A DNA stretch of 64,000 nt from Shewanella inventionis (GTDB lineage: Bacteria > Pseudomonadota > Gammaproteobacteria > Enterobacterales > Shewanellaceae), in assembly GCF_014641855.1 (NCBI RefSeq), contig NZ_BMII01000021.1, positions 1 to 64,000 of the forward strand, given 5' to 3'. The notes under the pieces were generated by a model. That model worked only from the letters and a program-made list of their open reading frames with translations, did not search any database and had not been told where the DNA came from. The translations under genes and the position numbers were made by a program. Of this stretch, positions 18,464-29,185 are shown one piece after another. Numbering within the stretch: position 1 is the stretch's first letter; every line of letters starts with the position of its first letter.

Positions 18464-18781
18464 ATGACTATGAAAACCAATAAAAGCTTAATTTCTATAG
18501 CCTTACTATCTGCGCTATCAGTAATGTCGACAAATGTGTTCGCCGAATCACCTACGGCTTATGGCCGTTTAGATATCTCGATGACGAATTCTGAACACGG
18601 TTTTACCACCCAAAACAGAAAAGAAGGCACAGTGCTTGAAAACAATTTGAGTCGTGTTGGTGTTAAAGGTAGCGAAAAAATTAATGACGATTTACAACTG
18701 GTTTATCAAATGGAAGTTCAGGTAAACAGTGCGACAAACGAAGCCGATGATGAGGTATTTAGCGCCAGAAGTACTTATTGA
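18464..18781 (+). pseudogene. Truncated porin (IfcO-like), 5' part only
   Basis: Only 105 codons remain. A signal peptide ending NVFA is followed by the first strands of a Gram-negative general porin: YGRLDISM, SRVGVKGSEKINDDLQLVYQMEVQV. Full porins of this family have roughly 330-400 residues. The frame ends at TGA exactly where sequence of a different gene begins. Its place next to ifcA matches ifcO, the porin of the S. frigidimarina ifc locus (identity inferred from position and fold). The start may be the ATG at 18464 or at 18470; GAGAAGAG precedes. A truncated barrel cannot form a pore. Confidence 0.8.
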
Positions 18782-19095
18782 TCGCCACGATGGGGTTAAA
18801 AATGAACTTAACAATGATTAATGACTTTCCAATCTATTTTGCCATTGGCTTTGTCTGGCTGAGTTTTCACGCCTTACTGATATTAATCGCCGGACTTGTT
18901 ATGAAAGCGCCATTAGCTTACATGGCTATTAGTAGCCAATGCTGTATTGGCGGTGCGGCATCAGCTCCTATTGTTGCCATGTCGTTTAATCGACACTTAG
19001 CTCCCGTTGCGGTGATGTTTTCAGTATTTGGTTATGCCTGGGCTAATTATATGGTGTGGATTTGTGCAGAACTAATGCGCCATGTTCACCCTTAA
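18778..19095 (+). pseudogene. 3' fragment of a DUF819 (YjcL-like) membrane protein gene
   Basis: About 95 codons of hydrophobic protein match the C-terminal end of DUF819 integral membrane proteins (normally about 400 residues). There are three membrane helices, with the conserved IGGAASAPIVAMSFN segment followed by APVAVMFSVFGYAWANYM. No proper N terminus exists; the frame opens at a TTG overlapping the porin stop codon and has no recognisable ribosome site. It appears to be the far end of a deletion that joined the porin 5' part to this 3' part. The exact junction lies near 18770-18830. Confidence 0.75.
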
Positions 19096-19134
19096 AAAAA
19101 CCATTTACCATAATGTCCAGACTAAATATCAAGG

Positions 19135-20037
19135 CTATAGCAAAGGTAAGTAGATATCGACTGAGTGCGCCTTGATACCTGACTCAGCAAACCCGCCAAT
19201 ATTGAGCCGTTCAAACATGAGTGGGCTATTGCGTAATGAGTATGGCTGCTCATTTAGCCAAATACGATAAAGGTAATCAACCCCAGCATGTAACAACGCA
19301 TTGATATTGCTATTTTGTGTATCTGTTTTTACCGATAACTTTGCATAACGACCGGAGCTAATCACTTGGGTATATATGCCCTCCTGTGTTAACCCAGTTG
19401 ATGCTAACCTCGAATACGTATTTTCATCAAGTGAGACCCCAATATCCATATGGTATGGCTTCGCTTGTGGCAAGCTGTGTACTAAGTTAAACGTACGACC
19501 GAGATTAGGCCCTATTGCATATTTTTGGCGCCATTGAATAAAGCGCTCAATAGTCTGAGGTAATGCGTTTTCTGGGCCATTGTGCGTAACGATAGCAAGC
19601 ACTAAAGCATCCATTTGCACTATTTCAACATTTGCAGTGAGCATTGCATCCTGAGGTGACTCAAACGATTTAAGCGGTTGTTGTTTGGAAAAGAAATTAT
19701 TCCAATCGGGCGCTTGCCTGAATGACTGTGGGCTTTGGCCAATACTAAGGGTAAACGAGTCAACAAAATCAGCTTCATTGTGATAACCCAATTTAGCTGC
19801 AATTGCCGCTAACGGCACTTGCTCACCAAACCCTAATTGATGGGCTGCCTGCAAGCTTTTAAGTAGTTCGACGTATTCTTCTATCGACAAACGGTATAGC
19901 GTGTAAAACAAGTGCTGAAAATGACACGTTGGCAGCTCTGCAATCCTTGCAAGGTTATCAATATCCAGTGGCGCTGCAATATTAGAATCGATATAGGCGA
20001 GTACTTTTTCAAATGCCTGATCAAGTTTATGGCCCAC
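19135..20037 (-). CDS. AraC family regulator with GyrI-like effector-binding domain
   Basis: A predicted transcription regulator of 300 residues. The N-terminal AraC DNA-binding domain (about 1-110) carries two helix-turn-helix units, the first around LDIDNLARIAELPTCHFQHLF and the second around VPLAAIAAKLGYHNEADFVDSF. A GyrI/SOUL-like effector domain (about 130-300) follows, the Rob/SbmC-type small-molecule binding fold. The start is GTG with a strong AAGGAGAAG six bases away. Targets and ligand are unknown; the second HTH is somewhat divergent. It is convergent with the DUF819 remnant, and its upstream neighbour ppiD is separated by a terminator. Confidence 0.85.
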   Translation of the reverse strand: MGHKLDQAFEKVLAYIDSNIAAPLDIDNLARIAELPTCHFQHLFYTLYRLSIEEYVELLKSLQAAHQLGFGEQVPLAAIAAKLGYHNEADFVDSFTLSIGQSPQSFRQAPDWNNFFSKQQPLKSFESPQDAMLTANVEIVQMDALVLAIVTHNGPENALPQTIERFIQWRQKYAIGPNLGRTFNLVHSLPQAKPYHMDIGVSLDENTYSRLASTGLTQEGIYTQVISSGRYAKLSVKTDTQNSNINALLHAGVDYLYRIWLNEQPYSLRNSPLMFERLNIGGFAESGIKAHSVDIYLPLL

Positions 20038-20051
20038 AACTTCTCCTTGTT

Positions 20052-20092
20052 TACAAAAATAAAAAGACCTAGACAGTATGCCTAGGTCTTTT
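20052..20092 (-). terminator. Rho-independent terminator of ppiD
   Basis: The minus strand carries AAAAGACCTAG / CTAGGTCTTTT with a 9-base loop, followed by a T-rich tract (TTTTTATTTTTG), about 90 bases after the ppiD stop codon. Confidence 0.82.
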
Positions 20093-20181
20093 GTTTATCA
20101 CGAATAAAATAAATTAATATTGAAATTAATGAGCTAGCTCGATTTATCCATACTGAACTCTCAAACAGCTCAACTAATCAT

Positions 20182-22059
20182 CTACTCGACAACAGGATAT
20201 TCAATTTCAGCATCAGCTTTAAGTGTCGCGATAACCGCGCGGTAATCCGCCTCACTATATTGAGGTGCTAAACGTTGCTTAAGGGTGTTAATCAAGTTGT
20301 CATTAATCCCTTCTGCTTCATTAACTTTATCAAGCACAATAACCGCATAGCCTGTGGCTAATGCCGCAGTATCAATAGTGACGCTATTAGCAGCAGGCGC
20401 TGCAATTTTAAAGGCTTTGTCTGTAATAGCTTGATCGATCTCTTGGTTAAAACGACCCAACTTATGTAATGCCGTTAATGTTGCGTCGGTTAATGTGTCG
20501 TTACCTGCTTTTAACTCAGCCATGTATTGCGCTGCTTTTTCACGCGCACTTTCGTTAGCCTTGTCTTGTTTTAAGCGTTCAACGATACCGGCTTTAACAT
20601 CCGCAAATGCCATTGTGCCAGCCATGTTATGTTGTTTCATGCGGATAACAACCACATGATTTGGCGCTAATTCAATCACATCACTGTTCATGCCGCTAGC
20701 CAATACTTGGTCAGAAAATGCAGCTTTGATAAGTTCAGGATTATTAAACTTAGCAGGTACATTATCACGCGAGAAAAGCGCAGTGGTTTGAACTTTGCCA
20801 CCAACAGCTTGGGCCGTGTCAACTAAGGTATCTGGAATTTCATAGCTGGTGTCTGCAAGTTTACTTTGCAACCCATAGAATACATCTAAGGCTTTCTTTT
20901 CTTGCAATTGCGCTACAATTTTAGCTTTAACATCAGCAAACGCTGTCGCTTGGCTAGCTTGTAAGTCAAGTAGCTTAATAATGTGGTAACCAAATTCACT
21001 TTTAACCACTGGCGATACTTGATCTTGTTGCAAAGCAAATAATGCTTCATCAAAAGCAGCATCCATTACGCCCTGTTCAAACCAGTCTAATTGACCACCT
21101 TGCTGTGCACTCAATTGATCATCTGAATCAGTTTTAGCCACTTCAGCAAAATCTTCGCCTGTATTGAGTTTGGCAACTATGGCATCGGCTTTGGCTTTAT
21201 CTGCATCGTCATCGTCTGTTGCTGCAACAAAAATGTGAGCGGCTAGGCGTTTTTCAGGTGTTTGGTATTGAGACTGATGTTCATCGTAGTACGCCTTAAC
21301 TTCTTCGTCAGTGGTTTGGCTGCTTTTAGCCATGTCAGCAACGTTAAGTTCAACGTATTCTAAACTCACCTGCTCTGGGCTCATAAATTGAGCCAGGTTA
21401 GCATCATAATAAGTTTGTGCTTCTTCATCAGACACAGAAACGCTTGCTAAGTAAGGCGTAGAATCAACCACTAAATAACGAATATCACGGGTTTGACCTT
21501 GTACTTGCGCAAGTTGTTTTGCTTCACCGTCTAATACAAACTCACTACCAACGATGGCATTAAGCAGTTGTCGACGAGTCATATCAACGCGCATCATGTT
21601 TCTAAAACTGGTTGTTTGATAACCTAATTGACGAAGTACCGCTAAGTAACGGTCGTTATCAAATTTACCATCTGTTTGAAAAGCAGGTTCTTCAATAATG
21701 GCTCTTTTGATTTGCTCATCTGATACACGCAAACCTAGTTTATTTGCAGCTTGATCAATTAATTTGTCAGCCACTAAACGGTCTAAAACACCTTGTTTTA
21801 TGCCGTTCATGTAATTGTCGTCAGCGGCTAATGCGTTAAACATTTCACCTAACTGTTGTTCAATACGTGAACGTTCATTTTGGAACGCATTTTCAAGATC
21901 GCTGGCGCTAACTTCTTCACCATTAACGATGGCTGCAGGGATACCAGTATTAGAGCCTAAATAGCTACTCACACCGGCAAAAGCAAAAGAAAGTATCACA
22001 AGCACAAGAATTGTTTTAGCAACAACCCCTTGTGATCCTTCACGGATTTTTTCTAACAT
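20182..22059 (-). CDS. ppiD: Periplasmic folding chaperone PpiD (SurA-N/parvulin domains)
   Basis: A membrane-anchored periplasmic chaperone of 625 residues. A short cytoplasmic N terminus leads to one membrane helix (about 16-34, TILVLVILSFAFAGVSSYLG). A SurA-like N-terminal chaperone region follows (about 40-170), then a parvulin domain (about 260-360, with AAHIFVA and GGQLDWFEQGVMDAAFDEALF) and a long C-terminal region. PpiD associates with the SecYEG exit and helps newly exported proteins fold. The gene follows hupB, as in E. coli (lon-hupB-ppiD). Confidence 0.94.
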   Translation of the reverse strand: MLEKIREGSQGVVAKTILVLVILSFAFAGVSSYLGSNTGIPAAIVNGEEVSASDLENAFQNERSRIEQQLGEMFNALAADDNYMNGIKQGVLDRLVADKLIDQAANKLGLRVSDEQIKRAIIEEPAFQTDGKFDNDRYLAVLRQLGYQTTSFRNMMRVDMTRRQLLNAIVGSEFVLDGEAKQLAQVQGQTRDIRYLVVDSTPYLASVSVSDEEAQTYYDANLAQFMSPEQVSLEYVELNVADMAKSSQTTDEEVKAYYDEHQSQYQTPEKRLAAHIFVAATDDDDADKAKADAIVAKLNTGEDFAEVAKTDSDDQLSAQQGGQLDWFEQGVMDAAFDEALFALQQDQVSPVVKSEFGYHIIKLLDLQASQATAFADVKAKIVAQLQEKKALDVFYGLQSKLADTSYEIPDTLVDTAQAVGGKVQTTALFSRDNVPAKFNNPELIKAAFSDQVLASGMNSDVIELAPNHVVVIRMKQHNMAGTMAFADVKAGIVERLKQDKANESAREKAAQYMAELKAGNDTLTDATLTALHKLGRFNQEIDQAITDKAFKIAAPAANSVTIDTAALATGYAVIVLDKVNEAEGINDNLINTLKQRLAPQYSEADYRAVIATLKADAEIEYPVVE

Positions 22060-22081
22060 CTGAATTCTCGCTTGTTGCGAT

Positions 22082-22121
22082 TAATAAAATAAAAAGGCGC
22101 ATCACCTTGTGGATGCGCCTT
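22082..22121 (-). terminator. Rho-independent terminator of hupB
   Basis: The minus strand has AAGGCGCATC / GATGCGCCTT around an 8-base loop, followed by TTTTTATTTTATT. It separates hupB from ppiD. Confidence 0.88.
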
Positions 22122-22279
22122 AATGTAAATTATATGGAGTTATCAGACGCTACCACGGGTATGACCCAATACTCCCAATATGTGTTATGGCGTGCATAAC
22201 CATATTGCTTTTCGTAAAAAGCACCGCCTAAGCAGTGCTTGTATTACGAATGCCTTACAAAGGCTACGTTGCTAACGAT

Positions 22280-22552
22280 TTAGTTAACAGCGTCTTTAAG
22301 CGCTTTGCCAGCTTTGAACGCAGGAATGTTCGCAGCAGCAATTTTAATTTCTTTACCCGTTTGTGGGTTACGGCCAGTACGCTCAGCACGTTGACGTACT
22401 TCAAATGTACCAAAACCAACTAGAGAAATCTTATCGCCTTCTTTAAGACCTTCAGTTACCGCAGCGATAAATGAGTCTAGTGCACGGCCAGCAGCAGCTT
22501 TAGAAATATCAGCACCAGATGCGATTTTCTCGATTAGTTCAGATTTGTTCAT
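22280..22552 (-). CDS. hupB: DNA-binding protein HU-beta
   Basis: A nucleoid-associated histone-like protein of 90 residues from the ATG at 22552, chosen because it gives the standard HU N terminus [20 protein letters not shown]; the frame extends 11 codons further. The DNA-binding beta-arm region [20 protein letters not shown] includes the NP turn. HU bends and compacts DNA as a dimer. It lies downstream of lon with its own 260-base upstream region, and a strong terminator follows. Confidence 0.97.
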   Translation of the reverse strand: MNKSELIEKIASGADISKAAAGRALDSFIAAVTEGLKEGDKISLVGFGTFEVRQRAERTGRNPQTGKEIKIAAANIPAFKAGKALKDAVN

Positions 22553-22815
22553 GTCATCCCCTTGAATGTTATTGTCGCGCCGCAACCAAATCCGTGTTTA
22601 GAGCGGTCTGCGGAGGCTTTATTGTAATAAGCTTGATAACACATCAAACTTAGTATGAAAACCAAAAAAATGAAATTGGATACAGCTCAAAGTCAGATGC
22701 CCCAAGGGCTTGGTGCGTCTGACTCTCCACAGACCTAGGCTACCACAGGTCAGCGTTTTGTTAAGCCCCTTTTTTCACTTTTTTTATACTCTACAGCAAT
22801 TTTTTTGCTAACAAG

Positions 22816-25167
22816 CTATTTTTTAACCACTTCAAAGCCTTCAACTGGTCGTTCTAGCGCCAATTTTAAAACTTCATCAACCCAACGTACTGGATGTATG
22901 GTTAAATCTGCAATCACGTTTGCTGGAATCTCTTCCAGATCTCGCTCATTTTCTTTAGGTATTAACACGTGTTTAATACCACCACGATGTGCTGCTAGTA
23001 GTTTTTCTTTCAATCCGCCAATAGGTAACACTTCACCACGTAATGTGATTTCACCAGTCATAGCCACATCACTACGCACTGGGTTGCCGGTTAAGCTAGA
23101 GACTAACGCGGTACACATTGCGGCACCGGCTGAAGGGCCATCTTTTGGTGTTGCCCCTTCAGGCACGTGCACATGAATATCGCGTTTTTCATAAAAGTCG
23201 TTATTGATGCCCAAGTTTTCAGCACGAGCACGTACAACGGTCATCGCCGCTTGAATAGACTCTTTCATCACATCGCCAAGCGAGCCGGTATAGGTTAATT
23301 TACCCTTACCTGCTACTGAGGTGGCTTCTATTGTTAATAAATCGCCGCCTACCTGAGTCCAGGCAAGACCCGTTACCTGGCCAATTTGGTTGCTCGACTC
23401 TGCTTTACCAAAGTCAAAACGTTGCACACCTAAGAATGACTTAAGGTTATCTTGATTGACCTCAACCACTTTAACGGCTTTGTCTAACAAGATTTGCTTA
23501 ACCACTTTACGGCATATTTTAGACAGTTCACGTTCTAATGAACGCACACCCGCTTCTCGGGTGTAATAACGAATAATGCCTAAAATAGCACTGTCATCGA
23601 CCTTGATCTCATTAGCTTTTAGACCATTACGCTCAACTTGCTTTGGCAGTAAATGTTGTTTAGCGATATTAAGCTTTTCGTCTTCGGTATAGCCCGACAA
23701 ACGGATCACTTCCATACGGTCAAGTAACGGACCTGGAATATCCATTGAGTTTGACGTTGCCACAAACATCACATCTGATAGATCGTAATCAACTTCTAAA
23801 TAATGGTCGTTAAAGGTCGCGTTTTGTTCAGGATCGAGTACTTCTAACAAGGCTGACGAAGGGTCGCCACGCATGTCAGAACTCATCTTATCGATTTCAT
23901 CAAGTAAGAATAATGGGTTTTTAACGCCCACTTTTGCCATCTTTTGAATGACTTTACCTGGCATAGAACCAATGTAAGTACGACGATGACCACGAATTTC
24001 CGCTTCATCACGCACGCCGCCTAACGCAACGCGCACGTACTTACGGCCAGTTGCTTTTGCAATTGACTGACCAAGCGATGTTTTACCAACACCTGGTGGT
24101 CCTACCAAACACAAAATCGGCCCTTTAAGCTGCTTAACTCGGCTTTGTACAGCTAAATACTCAAGAATACGCTCTTTAACTTTTTCAAGACCGTGGTGGT
24201 CAGTGTCGAGCACTTCTTGCGCTTTGGCTAGATCACGCTTAATTTTAGAGCGTTGTTTCCAAGGCACTGAGGTCATCCAGTCAACATAACTGCGAACAAC
24301 GGTCGCTTCTGCTGACATTGGTGACATCATTTTTAGCTTGTTTAGCTCTGCATTGGCTTTATCTTTGGCATCGATTGGCATGCCTGCTTCTTCAATTTTA
24401 CGCGCCAATACTTCAAATTCATCGTGACTTTCGTCAATGTCGCCTAACTCTTTTTGAATGGCTTTCATTTGCTCATTCAAATAGTATTCACGCTGGCTTT
24501 TTTCCATCTGCTTTTTAACGCGGGTACGAATACGTTTTTCAACTTGCAATAAGTCGATTTCCGATTCCATCATCGCCATTAAATATTCAAGACGCTCGCC
24601 CACGTTAATCATTTCTAATACCGATTGCTTATCTTCAAGCTTTAACGGCATATGCGCAGCCATTGTGTCGGCTAAACGTGCGGCTTCATCGATACCCGAC
24701 AATGAAGTCAGCACTTCAGGTGGGATTTTTTTATTGAGTTTGATGTAGCCTTCAAATTGGCCAATCGCACTGCGCACCAGTACTTCTTCTTCTTTATCGC
24801 TTAATTCTTGCGATTCAAGATATTCGGCAGTAGCAGTAAAGAATGCGTCTTCTTGGGTGTAACGCTTAATTTTAGCGCGCTGACCACCTTCAACTAACAC
24901 TTTAACCGTGCCGTCAGGAAGTTTTAATAGCTGCAAAATAGACGCTACAGTACCGATATCAAAAATATCGTCTTTGCCTGGCTCGTCTAAATCAGCGTCA
25001 CGCTGAGCGACCAGTAAAATTTGTTTGTCTTGTTCCATTGCCGATTCTAGGCAACGAATGGATTTTTCCCGTCCTACGAATAGCGGAATTACCATATGCG
25101 GATAAACCACCACATCTCGCAGTGGTAATACGGGGAGTTCGATATGCGCTTCACGCTCTTGGGTCAT
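22816..25167 (-). CDS. lon: ATP-dependent protease La (Lon)
   Basis: A cytosolic AAA+ serine protease of 783 residues. The N-terminal substrate-binding LON domain (about 8-205, [26 protein letters not shown]) is followed by the AAA+ module with Walker [10 protein letters not shown] (near residue 356) and Walker B LFLLDEID. The C-terminal protease domain has catalytic Ser in DGPSAGAAM (near residue 678) and the Lys in the [10 protein letters not shown] region. Lon degrades misfolded and regulatory proteins. The gene lies after clpX, with its own heat-shock-type promoter and a terminator in the gap. Confidence 0.98.
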   Translation of the reverse strand: MTQEREAHIELPVLPLRDVVVYPHMVIPLFVGREKSIRCLESAMEQDKQILLVAQRDADLDEPGKDDIFDIGTVASILQLLKLPDGTVKVLVEGGQRAKIKRYTQEDAFFTATAEYLESQELSDKEEEVLVRSAIGQFEGYIKLNKKIPPEVLTSLSGIDEAARLADTMAAHMPLKLEDKQSVLEMINVGERLEYLMAMMESEIDLLQVEKRIRTRVKKQMEKSQREYYLNEQMKAIQKELGDIDESHDEFEVLARKIEEAGMPIDAKDKANAELNKLKMMSPMSAEATVVRSYVDWMTSVPWKQRSKIKRDLAKAQEVLDTDHHGLEKVKERILEYLAVQSRVKQLKGPILCLVGPPGVGKTSLGQSIAKATGRKYVRVALGGVRDEAEIRGHRRTYIGSMPGKVIQKMAKVGVKNPLFLLDEIDKMSSDMRGDPSSALLEVLDPEQNATFNDHYLEVDYDLSDVMFVATSNSMDIPGPLLDRMEVIRLSGYTEDEKLNIAKQHLLPKQVERNGLKANEIKVDDSAILGIIRYYTREAGVRSLERELSKICRKVVKQILLDKAVKVVEVNQDNLKSFLGVQRFDFGKAESSNQIGQVTGLAWTQVGGDLLTIEATSVAGKGKLTYTGSLGDVMKESIQAAMTVVRARAENLGINNDFYEKRDIHVHVPEGATPKDGPSAGAAMCTALVSSLTGNPVRSDVAMTGEITLRGEVLPIGGLKEKLLAAHRGGIKHVLIPKENERDLEEIPANVIADLTIHPVRWVDEVLKLALERPVEGFEVVKK

Positions 25168-25206
25168 GGCTCGATTCCGTTTAATGAAATAGACTTAATA
25201 CTGAGT

Positions 25207-25235
25207 ATATTGGGGTGATGTTGTCAGTTTCAATG
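25207..25235 (-). promoter_or_regulatory. Candidate sigma-32 (heat-shock) promoter of lon
   Basis: The minus strand reads CATTGAAA, 12 bases, then CCCCAATAT. This is close to the sigma-32 pattern CTTGAAA / CCCCATnT, about 40 bases before the lon ATG. lon is a classic sigma-32 regulon member. Confidence 0.7.
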
Positions 25236-25243
25236 GCCAATAC

Positions 25244-25269
25244 GAAAAAAGGAGCCCAATGGACTCCTT
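25244..25269 (-). terminator. Rho-independent terminator of clpX
   Basis: The minus strand has AAGGAG-TCCATTGGG-CTCCTT followed by six Ts, 30 bases after the clpX stop codon and just upstream of the lon promoter. Confidence 0.82.
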
Positions 25270-25298
25270 ATTTTTCAATTTACAAACTATCAGGATAA

Positions 25299-26579
25299 TT
25301 ATTGTTCGCCTGAGGCGGCCTGAGTGTCGGTATTTTCGTAAATTAAGATAGGGGCTGACTCGCCTTTAACCACTGACTCATCAATGACCGCTTTAATCAC
25401 ACCATCTGTCGATGGAATATCGTACATGGTATCAAGCAAAATGCTTTCTACAATTGAACGCAATCCACGGGCACCGGTTTTACGTGACATGGCTTTATGG
25501 GCAATGGCTTGTAATGCATCGTCGCGGAACTCAAGTTCCACGTTTTCCATTTCAAATAAAGCACCATACTGCTTGGTTAACGCGTTTTTAGGCTCAGACA
25601 AAATCTGTACCAGTGCAGCTTCATCTAACTCGGTTAGTGTCGCAACAACAGGCAAACGACCGATGAATTCAGGAATTAACCCAAACTTAACTAAATCGCC
25701 AGGTTCAACTTGACCTAAAATTTGTGAAATGGTTGCTTTGTCTGCTTCGCCTTTCACTTCAGCGCCAAATCCAATACCTGTACCGGTATGAGCGCGTTGC
25801 TCAATCACTTTTTCAAGCCCGGCGAATGCACCACCACAAATAAACAGAATTTTAGAGGTATCGACCTGCAAAAACTCTTGTTGTGGGTGTTTACGGCCGC
25901 CTTGTGGTGGCACAGAAGCAACGGTACCCTCAATTAGCTTAAGCAAGGCTTGTTGTACACCTTCACCTGACACGTCTCGCGTGATCGATGGGTTGTCTGA
26001 TTTACGGCTAATTTTGTCGATTTCATCGATATAAACAATACCGCGCTCTGCTTTTTCAACGTCGTAATCACATTTTTGCAGTAGCTTTTGAATAATGTTT
26101 TCAACGTCTTCGCCCACATAACCTGCTTCAGTTAGTGTGGTTGCATCTGCCATGGTAAACGGCACATTTAATGAGCGAGCCAAGGTTTCTGCCAGTAAGG
26201 TTTTACCACTACCGGTAGGACCGATAAGCAAAATATTACTTTTACCTAACTCTACGCCACCTTTTACAGCACCATTACGTAATCGCTTGTAGTGGTTGTA
26301 TACCGCAACCGCCAACACTTTTTTGGCTTGATCTTGGCCAATGACGTAGTCGTCTAAATGCTGGCGTAGCTCATGTGGTGTCGGTAATTTATCTTCATCA
26401 CGCTTAGGCGAAATCTCTTTGATTTCTTCTCGGATGATGTCATTGCATAAATCAACGCATTCATCACACACGTATACCGATGGGCCAGCAATCAGCTTTC
26501 TCACTTCATGTTGACTTTTTCCGCAAAAAGAGCAGTACAGCAGTTTGCCGCTGTCACCGTTTTTTTTGTTATCGCCCAT
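25299..26579 (-). CDS. clpX: ATP-dependent Clp protease ATPase subunit ClpX
   Basis: A hexameric AAA+ unfoldase of 426 residues that feeds substrates to ClpP. The N-terminal four-Cys zinc domain ([10 protein letters not shown]...CDECVDLC, about 15-40) is followed by Walker A GPTGSGKT (near 120), the pore loop GYVGED, Walker B IVYIDEID and the ClpP-docking IGF loop in [10 protein letters not shown]. It is preceded by clpP, 131 bases away, with no clear terminator between, so a clpP-clpX transcript is likely. Confidence 0.98.
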   Translation of the reverse strand: MGDNKKNGDSGKLLYCSFCGKSQHEVRKLIAGPSVYVCDECVDLCNDIIREEIKEISPKRDEDKLPTPHELRQHLDDYVIGQDQAKKVLAVAVYNHYKRLRNGAVKGGVELGKSNILLIGPTGSGKTLLAETLARSLNVPFTMADATTLTEAGYVGEDVENIIQKLLQKCDYDVEKAERGIVYIDEIDKISRKSDNPSITRDVSGEGVQQALLKLIEGTVASVPPQGGRKHPQQEFLQVDTSKILFICGGAFAGLEKVIEQRAHTGTGIGFGAEVKGEADKATISQILGQVEPGDLVKFGLIPEFIGRLPVVATLTELDEAALVQILSEPKNALTKQYGALFEMENVELEFRDDALQAIAHKAMSRKTGARGLRSIVESILLDTMYDIPSTDGVIKAVIDESVVKGESAPILIYENTDTQAASGEQ

Positions 26580-26710
26580 TATTCTACCTCTGGTTGCAGC
26601 CTAGATTTTACATCTGAGCTCTGCTTGTCGATATGCTTACTGGCTGTAATTAGGTTTCTTCGTTCACTTGAATGAAGAATACCCCAGTCACAGCAAAAAA
26701 TCAGCCTGTA

Positions 26711-27322
26711 TTAACTGCGAGTTGTTAATACTGAATCCACTAAACCGTATTCAACCGCTTGAGGAGCGCTCATAAAGTTGTCACGATCTGTATCGCGCTC
26801 AATGACTTCTAGTGGTTGACCAGTGTGGTCTGCTAACATTTGGTTTAATTTGTTTTTAATGCCAAGAATTTCTTGCGCATGAATTGCGATGTCAGATGCT
26901 TGCCCCTGGAAACCACCTAATGGTTGGTGGATCATCACGCGCGAATTAGGCAAACAATGACGTTTTCCTTTTGTGCCGCCAGCGAGTAAAAATGCACCCA
27001 TACTCGCAGCTTGCCCCATACATACGGTACTTACGTTAGGTTTGATAAACTGCATGGTGTCATAAATCGCCATACCAGCAGTCACTGAACCACCTGGTGA
27101 ATTGATGTACAGATAAATATCTTTGTCTGGGCTTTCTGATTCTAAGAATAATAGCTGAGCCACAATAAGGTTAGCCATATGCTCTTCAACTTGGCCAACT
27201 AAAAAAATAACACGCTCTTTTAATAAACGTGAGTAAATGTCGTAAGAACGTTCACCCTTTGCTGTTTGTTCAACAACCATAGGTACAAGCGCATTGAGTA
27301 CAGATTCTGGTGCTTTATGCAT
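26711..27322 (-). CDS. clpP: ATP-dependent Clp protease proteolytic subunit ClpP
   Basis: A serine protease of 203 residues forming the tetradecameric chamber served by ClpX. The catalytic Ser is in [11 protein letters not shown], the His in MIHQPLGG, and an Asp follows in the DRDNFMSA region. A short N-terminal propeptide precedes [20 protein letters not shown]. It lies between tig and clpX in the standard order tig-clpP-clpX-lon. Confidence 0.98.
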   Translation of the reverse strand: MHKAPESVLNALVPMVVEQTAKGERSYDIYSRLLKERVIFLVGQVEEHMANLIVAQLLFLESESPDKDIYLYINSPGGSVTAGMAIYDTMQFIKPNVSTVCMGQAASMGAFLLAGGTKGKRHCLPNSRVMIHQPLGGFQGQASDIAIHAQEILGIKNKLNQMLADHTGQPLEVIERDTDRDNFMSAPQAVEYGLVDSVLTTRS

Positions 27323-27336
27323 TATTCATTTCCCTA

Positions 27337-27377
27337 AAATAAAAATGGCCCGCATGAGGAACCTCATACGAGCCATT
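27337..27377 (-). terminator. Rho-independent terminator of tig
   Basis: The minus strand folds AATGGCtCGtATGAGG-TT-CCTCATgCGgGCCATT with two mismatches, followed by TTTATTTTAG. It ends tig just before clpP. Confidence 0.85.
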
Positions 27378-27405
27378 ATAAATGGCGAACGCCTTGTTAA
27401 GTCAA
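27375..27405 (-). promoter_or_regulatory. Candidate sigma-70 promoter of clpP(X)
   Basis: On the minus strand TTGACT is followed after 19 bases by a perfect TATAAT. The spacer is longer than ideal. The start of transcription would fall within the tig terminator hairpin, so tig termination and clpP initiation are intertwined here. Confidence 0.4.
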
Positions 27406-27412
27406 GCTTAGC

Positions 27413-28717
27413 TTACGCTCTGCCTGTAGCCTTGTTCATAAATTCTTCAAAAGCAACGTCTTTAGTGGTTACTTTAGCTGATTTTAATAGGGCTTCAACA
27501 GCTTGTTCTTCAAGCGCTACGTTGCGCATGTTCTGCATGAGTTCTTTGTTTGAGTTGTAGTATGCTACAACTTCAGATGGATCTTCATACGCAGAAGCCA
27601 TAGATTCGATCAATGCATTAACACGATCGTCTTCAGCTTTTAGCTCGTTTGTTTTGATCACTTCGCCTAATAGCAAACCAATTTTAACACGACGCTCTGC
27701 TTGCTCTGTGAATAATTCAGCAGGAAGCTCAGGCATGTTTTCAGTTTGACCGCCAAAACGTTGCATAGCTTGTTGGCGTAGTACGTTCACTTCGCCATCT
27801 ACTAACGCTTTAGGGATAACGATATCGTTAGCCGCTAATAAACCAGTAATCACTTGCTCTTTTACGTTTGCTTTAAGCGCTTGCTCTAGCTCACGAGTCA
27901 TGTTTTTACGGATTTCAGCTTTAAGTGCGTCCAAGCCACCATCTGCAATACCAAATAGTGAAGCAAATTCGTCGTTCACTTCTGGTAAGCTTGCACCTTG
28001 AACTTCTGTTAAAGTAATGGCGAATTTAGCCGCTTTACCTTTTAAGTTTTCAGCGTGGTAATCTTCTGGGAATGATACTTCGATATCGAATGTTTCACCG
28101 GCTTTATGGCCAGCGATACCCGTTTCAAAACCAGGGATCATGCGGTTTGAACCAATTTGTAGTTCAAAATCATCCGCTTTACCGCCTTCAAATTCTTCGC
28201 CGTCGATTGAACCAACAAAGTTCATTTTAACTTTGTCGCCATCTGCAGCTTCACGCTCAACAACAGCATAAGTCGCGTGTTGTTTACGTAAGGTTTCAAT
28301 CATGGTGTCAACGTCTGCATCGTTAACTTGAGCTTTTGGCTGTTCAACGGTAATAGTATCTAAGCCAGTTAATGTCACTTCTGGGTAGATTTCAAAAGTT
28401 GCTACAAACTTAAAAGTGTCGCCTTCTGTTGTACCAGGAGTAAATACTGGTGCGCCAGCTGGGTTTAATTTTTCAGCTACGATAGCTTCAATAAAGTTAC
28501 GTTGCATCACTTCACCAGTGATGTCTTGACGAATCGCTTTACCGTAACGTTTGTTGATTTCTGTAACTGGTACTTTACCAGGGCGGAAACCAGGAAGACG
28601 TGCACGCTTAGCTTCACGTAATACATTGTCTTTAACTAATTTCTCAATTTGCTCAGCAGGTACAGAAATTGTTAGGCGACGCTCTAGGCCTTGAGTTGTT
28701 TCAACAGAAACTTGCAT
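27413..28717 (-). CDS. tig: Trigger factor
   Basis: A ribosome-associated folding chaperone and prolyl isomerase of 434 residues from the ATG at 28717, which gives the family N terminus [20 protein letters not shown]; the frame extends 17 codons further. The ribosome-docking signature is GFRPGKVP near residue 44. The FKBP domain lies at about 150-245 ([17 protein letters not shown]), and the C-terminal chaperone domain follows. It is the first gene of the tig-clpP-clpX-lon block. Confidence 0.97.
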   Translation of the reverse strand: MQVSVETTQGLERRLTISVPAEQIEKLVKDNVLREAKRARLPGFRPGKVPVTEINKRYGKAIRQDITGEVMQRNFIEAIVAEKLNPAGAPVFTPGTTEGDTFKFVATFEIYPEVTLTGLDTITVEQPKAQVNDADVDTMIETLRKQHATYAVVEREAADGDKVKMNFVGSIDGEEFEGGKADDFELQIGSNRMIPGFETGIAGHKAGETFDIEVSFPEDYHAENLKGKAAKFAITLTEVQGASLPEVNDEFASLFGIADGGLDALKAEIRKNMTRELEQALKANVKEQVITGLLAANDIVIPKALVDGEVNVLRQQAMQRFGGQTENMPELPAELFTEQAERRVKIGLLLGEVIKTNELKAEDDRVNALIESMASAYEDPSEVVAYYNSNKELMQNMRNVALEEQAVEALLKSAKVTTKDVAFEEFMNKATGRA

Positions 28718-29101
28718 TGTTTTACCTCGAAATATGTCTAACGTTCTTTGTAATAGTCGATAACTCAACTATTAGATATTCGTTTCTTGACCGTGTGTTT
28801 AGCTAAGGCCTCCAGCACAGCGATAATAAAGATGCTGAAGACGCTGTTGGTTCAGGTAGCTTATTTTTGATATTTATCAAGACGCGACATTATAGCCACC
28901 GTTTTTAGCATAGTCGAGCCTGAATAGGTCGAATTACGCTATAAAAGGGCGGACTTTTAGCCATTTTGATGTGTTTGCGCGTTTAATGTGCGAATTGAAT
29001 TTACTGACGTACTAGCAGATGATTTAGTACTGGAGATTATTTTTATGATTAACACTGCTCAATTTTCGTGCCGTTGAACAATTTGTATAATCAAAGAAAA
29101 A
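28718..29101 (-). other. tig upstream region with no gene
   Basis: These 384 bases lie between the tRNA-His end and tig. Near 29075-29101 the minus strand is T-rich (CCATTTTTCTTTG) just past the tRNA, suiting termination of the tRNA transcript. The rest presumably holds the tig promoter and leader. I see no ORF with a convincing ribosome site and no structured RNA. Confidence 0.5.
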
Positions 29102-29178
29102 TGGGGTGACTGATGGGGCTCGAACCCACGACAACCGGAATCACAATCCGGGACTCTACCAACTGAGCTACAATCACC
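29102..29178 (-). tRNA. tRNA-His (GTG)
   Basis: A cloverleaf of 77 bases on the minus strand with anticodon GTG. It has the extra 5' G (G-1) opposite C73 that is typical of tRNA-His, T-loop GGTTCGAGCC and an encoded CCA. It is the last of three tRNA genes in one probable transcript. Confidence 0.97.
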
Positions 29179-29185
29179 ACTGAAA

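Noticed and set aside
22693..22725. Imperfect hairpin between lon and hupB considered as the lon terminator
   Set aside because: It has mismatches and no T-tract on the minus strand; the location of the lon terminator remains unclear.
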